Source: Aequorivita sp. H23M31 (GTDB lineage Bacteria; Bacteroidota; Bacteroidia; Flavobacteriales; Flavobacteriaceae). Taken from it: a stretch of 64,000 bases of DNA. Location: NCBI RefSeq assembly GCF_004022485.1, contig NZ_CP034951.1, forward strand, positions 2,666,001 to 2,730,000, read 5' to 3'. Positions 59,301 through 64,000 of this stretch are shown here, piece after piece (position 1 is the stretch's first letter; each line of letters opens with the position of its first letter). The notes beneath the pieces were generated by a model. It was not told the DNA's origin. It saw only the letters and a program-made list of their open reading frames with translations, and did not search any database. The position numbers and the translations under genes were made by a program.

Positions 59301-61994
59301 CGGGTAATCGATCCTCAATCCGGACACGCTACAGGAGGAGTAGCTTATTTCTATAAAAACTGGTGGCAGCGTCCAAGTGATGGTGATGCAGAAAGTGCCA
59401 AAATGTTGGTATTTTCATCCAATAAGGATAAATATAAAGTCGGTGAAAAAGCATCCATAACCTTTCCTTCAGGCAGTGATGGCAGAGCGTTGGTAAGTGT
59501 TGAAAATGGCACGGAAGTTTTGGAAACCTATTGGATTGAGACTCAAAAAGGGAAAACTCAGGTGGCTATTCCAATTACCGAGGAGATGGCTCCCAATATT
59601 TATGTGAATATTTCCTTACTTCAACCGCATAACCAGACCAAAAATGATTTACCAATGCGCCTTTATGGGGTAATTCCGATTTCGGTAGAAAATCCTTCCA
59701 CTGTGCTTCATCCAAAAATCACTATGCCTGAAGTTTTAAAACCTGAGGAAAATTTCACCGTAAAAGTTTCCGAAGAAAATAATAAACCTATGACTTATAC
59801 TTTGGCGGTGGTAGATGATGGACTTTTGGATTTGACCCGATATAAAACTCCGGATATTCACGGCGCATTTTATAGTCGCGAAGCGCTTGGCGTAAAAACC
59901 TTTGATATGTTTGATTACGTTATCGGCGCTTATTCCGGCAGTGTGGACAATATTTACGCCATTGGAGGTGGCGATGAAGCTTTGGGAGCAAAAAACAGAA
60001 AGGCTGATCGGTTTAAACCGGTGGTAAAATATCTCGGCCCATTTGAACTTGCCGCAGGAAAGACTGCCACACATCAAATAATGATGCCAAATTATGTGGG
60101 TTCTGTGCGTACAATGGTTGTTGCGGGGGATAACTCAAAAGGCGCTTATGGAAATGCCGAAAAAACCACGCCCGTCCGTAAACCCTTGATGGTGTTGGCA
60201 TCACTTCCGAGGAAATTATCTCCAGGTGAAAAAGTCACTCTTCCAGTTACGGTGTTTGCTATGGAAAATAAAGTGAAAAACGTTTCCATTTCCGTAAAAG
60301 CCAGCGATGCTTTAAAACCAGTCAATGGAACTTCAAAAACTATTTCCTTTAATTCTCCTGGGGAACAAATTGTCAATTTTGAGTTCGATGTGCTACCAAC
60401 TCAAAAATTCCAAACAATTGAAATATTGGCATCTGGAAATGGAGAAAAGGCAAGTTACAAAGTAGAAATCGACGTTGAGAACCCGAATCCGATTTCGCAG
60501 AAAACAACGGATTATACATTGGACGGGAATGCATCGCAGACAATTGATTTTGCAACTTTTGGAGTTCCTGGAAGCAATGGAGCCACTCTTGAATTCTCCA
60601 CTTTGCCACCGATGAATTTTGGAAGGAGAATGAGCTTTTTGATCCATTATCCTTACGGTTGTTTGGAACAGACCACCTCAGCGGCATTCCCGCAGTTATA
60701 TTTGGCAGATGTTTTTGATATTCCCTTTGATAAAAAACAGCAAATGGAGAAAAATATCAAAGCTGCAATTGAGAGGATGAATCGATTTCAGACTACAAAT
60801 GGCGGACTTGCCTATTGGCCAGGCGAACGTGAAGCAGATGAATGGACAACCAATTACGCCGGGCATTTTATGCTTGAAGCACAACAAAAAGGATATGCCC
60901 TACCCATCAGCTTTATGAGCAATTGGATATCGTACCAGCAAAATACGGCGCGACAATGGCGGAATTCCTATGCAGTTTACAATTCCAGTTTAACACAGGC
61001 TTATAGACTTTACACATTGGCACTTGCCGGAAAACCGGAATTAGCCGCGATGAACAGATTGCGCGAAAGCAAAGAACTCAGCAATGATGCCAAGTGGCGC
61101 CTGGCAGCAGCCTATGCCTTAGCTGGTAAAAAAAGTGTCGCACAGGAAATCGCACAGACTGCAAACATTAATTTCATACCTCAGAAATATGACAATTATA
61201 CTTACGGTTCTCCCTTTAGAAACAAAGCGATGGCCTTGGAAACTATGGTTCTTTTGGATGATCCAAAACAGCGGGATTTGGCATTGTCATTAGCAAAGGA
61301 TTTAGGGATGGATCGTTGGTATAGCACCCAAGAAACGGCATATGCACTTTTGGCAATGGCAAAAATGGTGGAAAAAAACGGTGGAAAAGCAATGGAACTC
61401 ACCTTTACCAAAAATGGAAAGACGGAAGAAGTAAAAAGCGACCGCGCCTTGGTGCAAAAGAATCTTTCGTTTACAATGGGAAGCAATTCCGTTACAGTTA
61501 CCAATAAAAAAGGAAATGTGGTTTACGTCACCCTTTCACAAACAGGAAAATTACCTCTTGGTGATGAAATGGCCGAACAGCGCAACCTTTCCATCAAATC
61601 GCAGTACTTGGATGGTGCTGGAAAAGTATTGGACGTTACCAATTTGCGACAAGGAACAGAAATCATAGCAAAAGTGAGCATCACCAACACTTCAAGCAAT
61701 GCCATAAAAAATGTTGCTTTGGCGAAAATCTTCCCTAGAGGATGGGAAATCGTCAACACCAGTTTTACCGAACTCGGTGGCGGTGCAAGCGGAAATGCAC
61801 GCTATACGGATATCCGAGATGACCGAGTTAATTTCTTTTTCGATTTGGATAGAAATGAAACCAGAACATATACCGTAAAATTGAATGCCTCTTATTTAGG
61901 AACTTATTATCTGCCGGGGACCCAGGTGGAGGGAATGTATGACCATAGTTATTTTGCGAGGAATAAGGGGATGTGGGTTGAGGTGAAGTTATGA
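56367..61994 (+). CDS. Alpha-2-macroglobulin family lipoprotein
   Basis: The 1875-residue protein has a lipoprotein signal (FHRLFILSLILLIFSCKKKD). It has several macroglobulin-like beta domains, a MG2-type segment YTERGVYRPGDSIHLTFVL, and the alpha/alpha-toroid with the thioester motif YPYGCLEQTTS (Cys 1432, Gln 1435). It is a bacterial A2M protease trap of the YfhM type, anchored to a membrane and facing the periplasm. Repeat-derived residues PTGGDPAGRGGLGARG (688-703) sit near the middle. The following gene is pbpC, the classic partner. Confidence 0.93.
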   Translation: MKTFHRLFILSLILLIFSCKKKDEHSETDNLFKFKDYISYNTYGNKSITTDIKVGLAKPLDQFEMTQELKTQDYLEISPKVDGKLAIQNGNTLIFQPSKNLKPDTEYTVTVKLNKLYDNISKEFKTYTFSFKTIKPNFRVVMGNLQSYNKEWQYLEGEIEASDAISLENTKQLISASQNGKNLKLKWPTEAADGEIFNFTIDSISRKMDDSEILIKWDGKSIGAENKGENTFKIPGRNNFTILDVKSTPGPQALLSINFSDPLMVNQDFAGLVTIENTNNLRYEVDGNVLNVYPPNRVVGDVKVNIFRGIKNTEGVGLKKEFSELISFEALKPAIRMISKGVILPNSASTPVYFEAVNLSKVDVRVIKIYQDNVLQFLQSYNLNDIESYDIRRVGRRIAKKTIDLKAGGLGGDASWKAYAINLSEYFNADPGAIYQLELSFKRDYITYDCAGIVAKETDTEEDDEDDYYENDPYYKMDSSEDEEIREQRYWDNEIYRWRTYNYNWEQQDNPCHPAYYNSDRVVTTNILGSDLGLIVKKGNNRTYQFFTTNLLTAEPENGVKIQIYNYQKQRVGAVLTESDGKGIFDNSQNAAFAIAQKGNNYAYVKLEDGNALSMSNFDISGKELQKGLKGFTYTERGVYRPGDSIHLTFVLNDNANPLPKNHPVTLSVTDARGKLVQRTVLNKYSNFSPTGGDPAGRGGLGARGTKNFYYFPITTEASAPTGNWNATITVGGAQFSHTLKVATIKPNRLKIKLDFDDEILDATKPIKGTVSAMWLHGSPARDLKIDMTATLRASSSAFPKYPKYNFIDPVRNFDEVEIPVLDTKLSSEGSTSFSKNLEVGKNAPGMLKATFLTKVYEGGGDFSLDVFTKELAPYSYFVGLKSPEAREYGSYYTDENTSFDVQTVDAQGNPAGNRNLEVKVFQIEWRWWWNRGQDNLSTYENSTVHRPVKDFTITTDASGKGKFNINIPDEEGGRYLVRVIDPQSGHATGGVAYFYKNWWQRPSDGDAESAKMLVFSSNKDKYKVGEKASITFPSGSDGRALVSVENGTEVLETYWIETQKGKTQVAIPITEEMAPNIYVNISLLQPHNQTKNDLPMRLYGVIPISVENPSTVLHPKITMPEVLKPEENFTVKVSEENNKPMTYTLAVVDDGLLDLTRYKTPDIHGAFYSREALGVKTFDMFDYVIGAYSGSVDNIYAIGGGDEALGAKNRKADRFKPVVKYLGPFELAAGKTATHQIMMPNYVGSVRTMVVAGDNSKGAYGNAEKTTPVRKPLMVLASLPRKLSPGEKVTLPVTVFAMENKVKNVSISVKASDALKPVNGTSKTISFNSPGEQIVNFEFDVLPTQKFQTIEILASGNGEKASYKVEIDVENPNPISQKTTDYTLDGNASQTIDFATFGVPGSNGATLEFSTLPPMNFGRRMSFLIHYPYGCLEQTTSAAFPQLYLADVFDIPFDKKQQMEKNIKAAIERMNRFQTTNGGLAYWPGEREADEWTTNYAGHFMLEAQQKGYALPISFMSNWISYQQNTARQWRNSYAVYNSSLTQAYRLYTLALAGKPELAAMNRLRESKELSNDAKWRLAAAYALAGKKSVAQEIAQTANINFIPQKYDNYTYGSPFRNKAMALETMVLLDDPKQRDLALSLAKDLGMDRWYSTQETAYALLAMAKMVEKNGGKAMELTFTKNGKTEEVKSDRALVQKNLSFTMGSNSVTVTNKKGNVVYVTLSQTGKLPLGDEMAEQRNLSIKSQYLDGAGKVLDVTNLRQGTEIIAKVSITNTSSNAIKNVALAKIFPRGWEIVNTSFTELGGGASGNARYTDIRDDRVNFFFDLDRNETRTYTVKLNASYLGTYYLPGTQVEGMYDHSYFARNKGMWVEVKL
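58429..58480. repeat. G-rich repeat inside the alpha-2-macroglobulin gene
   Basis: CTCCCCC at 58430-58436 pairs with GGGGGAG a few bases later, followed by ATCCCGCAGGGAGAGGGGGA. It encodes a Gly/Arg/Pro-rich in-frame stretch, SPTGGDPAGRGGLGARG, unlike its surroundings. Confidence 0.75.
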
Positions 61995-63106
61995 GTTATG
62001 TTTTTTTCTAATTTTAATTATAATAACGGTGTCATACTGAGCCTGTCGATGCGCAACTGAGTGGGTCTTCGACAAGCTCAGACTGACAAATGGAATACAA
62101 ATTTATTTGGAACAAATGGTGTCCTGCTGAGCCTGTCGATGCGCAACTGAGTGGGTCTTCGACAAGCTCAGACTGACAAATGGAATACAAATTTATTTGG
62201 AACAAATGGTGTCCTGCTGAGCTTGTCGAAGCGCCTCCAGACGGTCGAAATTTTTAACAATGAAATATTACTTTACATATATAGTTCTCTGTTCCGACAA
62301 TTCCTATTATACAGGAATAACCAATGATTTGGAACGAAGACTTGTACAGCACAATGAGGGTATAAAAAGGGATTGTTATACATTTAATAGAAGACCAGTA
62401 GAATTGAAGTGGTATTTACAATGCACAAATCCATCTGAAGCGATAAAAATTGAAAAACAAATAAAGGGCTGGTCAAGAAGAAAGAAAACTGCGTTGATAG
62501 AAGAGAATTGGCAAGATTTAATTGAGTTTTCAAAAAACTATACTGAATATGGACATCCGGATAATCGGCACCTCGGGACCGACTGACATTTGGATTACCA
62601 ATTTAATTTAGAAATAATTTTGTCACGCTGAGCTTGTCTGACCTGAGCGTGTCGAAGGTTCGAAGCGCGGATGGCAAAAGGTCTTCGACAGGCTCAGACT
62701 GACATTTGGATTACCAATTTAGATTTGAACCAACGTTGTCACGCTGAGCTTGTCGAAGCGCAACGCACGGGTCTTCCACTCCCGATATCCTCGGGACAGA
62801 ATGACATTTGCATTATCAATTAGATTTGAACCAACGTTGTCATGCTTTTCAAAGCACAGTTGGCAAAGAATCTTCGACAAGCTAAGACTGACAAATGGAA
62901 CACAAATTTATTTAGAACAAACCTGGTCATGCTGAGCTTGTCGAAGCACAGTTGGCAAAAGGTCTTCGACAAGCTCAGAGTGATATTTGGATTATCAATT
63001 TAGAATTGAACCAACGTTGTCACGCTGAGCTTGCCGAAGCGCAACGCACTGGTCTTCGACAAGCTCAGACTGACATTCGTATTCATAATTGAATTAAATT
63101 TTAAAA
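61995..63106. repeat. Eight-unit palindromic repeat array
   Basis: Units begin near 62031, 62121, 62211, 62622, 62738, 62839, 62926 and 63019. A full unit is an arm TGTCACGCTGAGCTTGTCGA with AGCGC, a short loop and an arm GTCTTCGACAAGCTCAGACT with GACA, followed by an AT-rich spacer of about 25 bases. The arms pair (CTGAGCTTGTCGA with TCGACAAGCTCAG). The first two are almost identical and spaced 90 bases apart. The third contains the GIY-YIG gene in its loop. Nothing else is recognised between the A2M and pbpC genes. Confidence 0.9.
62260..62586 (+). CDS. GIY-YIG nuclease domain protein embedded in the repeat array
   Basis: The 108-residue protein is a single GIY-YIG domain: YYFTYIVLCSDNSYYTGITNDLERRLVQHNEG has the two Tyr motifs and catalytic Arg, and AIKIEKQIKGWSRRKKTALI carries the metal-binding Glu. 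Such single-domain UPF0213-type proteins nick or cut DNA. The ATG lies 25 bases past the left repeat arm, and the last codons (HLGTD) and the stop codon TGA are part of the right arm GGGACCGACTGACATTTGG. The gene thus fills the loop of one unit of the array. Confidence 0.88.
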   Translation: MKYYFTYIVLCSDNSYYTGITNDLERRLVQHNEGIKRDCYTFNRRPVELKWYLQCTNPSEAIKIEKQIKGWSRRKKTALIEENWQDLIEFSKNYTEYGHPDNRHLGTD

Positions 63107-64000
63107 TTGAAATTCCCTCGGTCAAATAATTATATTAAACCCCACAAAATAAAACTCAGCCTCCTACTGGTTTTGTTTCTGCTCTGGCTTTTCTGTCTTC
63201 CGTCTCCGCTATTTAATGTACCAACAGCCACGGTGGCGGAAAGCAGCAACGGGCAAATGCTCGGAGCTCGAATTGCGGCAGATGGCCAATGGCGATTCCC
63301 GCAAATGGATTCTGTGCCGGTGCGTTTTGAAAAATGTGTGCTATATTTTGAGGATGAATATTTTTATCTGCATCCGGGTTTTAATCCGGTTTCCATCTCC
63401 AAAGCGCTTTGGAACAATATGAGCGGGAAACCGCGCCGTGGTGGAAGTACGATTACTCAGCAAGTTATCCGTCTTTCGCGTGAAAATAAAGGAAGAACCT
63501 ATTTTGAAAAACTGATTGAAATATTTCAAGCCACACGATTGGAAGCGGGTTATAGCAAAAAATCCATTTTAAATCTCTACGCTTCTTACGCCCCTTTCGG
63601 AGGAAACGTTGTGGGATTGGAAACAGCTTCTTGGCGTTATTTTGGAATTCCTGCTAGTGAACTTAGTTGGGGGCAATCCGCTGCTTTGGCTGTTCTTCCG
63701 AATGCCCCTTCATTAATATTTCCTGGAAAAAACGAAGTATTACTAAAACACAAAAGAGATGCTTTGTTATTTAAACTTTTTCACAAGAAAGTAATTGACA
63801 AAACCACGTATGAGTTGGCTATAGAAGAAGTTTTGCCCGGAAAACCCCAACCTTTGCCAGAAGTTGCTCCTCATCTAACGGAGAAAATCAGAAAAGAACA
63901 TCCCGGAAAACGTATTCAAACTACTGTAGATTTCGCACTTCAAAATAAAGTGAACCATATTGTAAAAGAACACCATTATATTTTGGCGCAAAACCAAATT
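63107..64000 (+). CDS. pbpC: Penicillin-binding protein 1C, truncated by the window end
   Basis: The frame starts at TTG 63107 (LKFPRSNNYIKPHKIKLSLL), after an in-frame stop, and runs open past 64000. A membrane anchor (LSLLLVLFLLWLFCLPSPLF) is followed by the GT51 glycosyltransferase domain: CVLYFEDEYFYLHPGFNP with the catalytic Glu, then RRGGSTITQQVIRLSRENKGR. The visible 298 residues end in the region joining to the transpeptidase domain. PbpC builds glycan strands of the wall. Its association with an A2M gene is typical. The start codon is uncertain because no ATG is nearby. Confidence 0.92.
   Translation, partial: MKFPRSNNYIKPHKIKLSLLLVLFLLWLFCLPSPLFNVPTATVAESSNGQMLGARIAADGQWRFPQMDSVPVRFEKCVLYFEDEYFYLHPGFNPVSISKALWNNMSGKPRRGGSTITQQVIRLSRENKGRTYFEKLIEIFQATRLEAGYSKKSILNLYASYAPFGGNVVGLETASWRYFGIPASELSWGQSAALAVLPNAPSLIFPGKNEVLLKHKRDALLFKLFHKKVIDKTTYELAIEEVLPGKPQPLPEVAPHLTEKIRKEHPGKRIQTTVDFALQNKVNHIVKEHHYILAQNQI

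Noticed and set aside
62750..62935. A 61-residue ORF in the repeat array
   Set aside because: It is read entirely through repeat units and has no start site or protein-like features.
61995..63106. The repeat array as a CRISPR array
   Set aside because: The units are palindromic, 87-116 bases apart, with repeated rather than unique spacers, and there are no cas genes.

Overview
The window is AT-rich chromosomal DNA from a member of the Bacteroidota, very probably a marine-type Flavobacteriaceae. The evidence is a recurrent TAnnTTTGC -7 promoter element upstream of many genes, several leaderless or very short leaders, the mutY-ssb-gldE-gldD gliding cluster, a three-subunit sdhCAB operon of the Bacteroidota type, rplU with a long C-terminal extension, and many lipoproteins with short signal peptides. 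A genus cannot be fixed from the sequence alone. No rRNA, tRNA, prophage, CRISPR array or intact insertion sequence was seen.

Layout. 1-3.2 kb: hairpin repeats, a thioredoxin-fold secreted protein, an FN3 lipoprotein, a decayed ParD antitoxin and a small XRE regulator. 3.3-7.1 kb: pdeM, a TspO-like protein, a DUF6766 membrane protein and a flavin disulfide reductase. 7.3-15.8 kb: mfd, a broken toxin-antitoxin pair, a membrane HTH protein, a TlpA-like lipoprotein, yraN, a DUF433/DUF5615 pair with a frameshifted toxin, and an S66 peptidase. 15.9-23.2 kb: metG, two tandem secreted paralogues (the second frameshifted) and tex. 23.6-27.2 kb: small membrane and secreted proteins, a cupin-8 protein, an intact parDE-type pair and recX. 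27.4-29.7 kb: rng, a 29-residue basic ribosomal-type protein and an HU gene. 29.8-33.4 kb: mutY-ssb-gldE-gldD. 33.5-37.8 kb: an M16 peptidase pair and a DUF4199 protein. 38-41 kb: rplU-rpmA, a transglutaminase-like protein and a DUF1028 protein. 40.9-44.8 kb: sdhCAB with a decayed four-helix-bundle element between sdhA and sdhB. 45.2-50.3 kb: a methyltransferase, DUF1801 and DoxX genes and a 1154-residue outer-membrane-type protein. 50.7-56.2 kb: xth, an ALDH7-type dehydrogenase, a RES-Xre pair, 3-hydroxyanthranilate dioxygenase and an isoaspartyl peptidase. 56.4-64 kb: a giant alpha-2-macroglobulin lipoprotein, a palindromic repeat array containing a GIY-YIG endonuclease gene, and pbpC running off the end.

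The most unusual theme is repetitive DNA. A palindromic repeat with the core CTTCGACAAGCTCAGACTGA forms an eight-unit array at 62.0-63.1 kb. One unit has its middle replaced by a complete GIY-YIG endonuclease gene whose stop codon lies in the repeat arm. The same or related palindromes, and a G-rich repeat, also lie in frame inside mfd (three places), metG (two), the S66 peptidase, the flavin reductase and the alpha-2-macroglobulin, like the Rickettsia palindromic elements. A separate hairpin family with differing but self-complementary stems lies at the left end, and an inverted-repeat-bounded pseudogene interrupts the sdh operon. The window also holds five toxin-antitoxin loci, at least three of them decayed.
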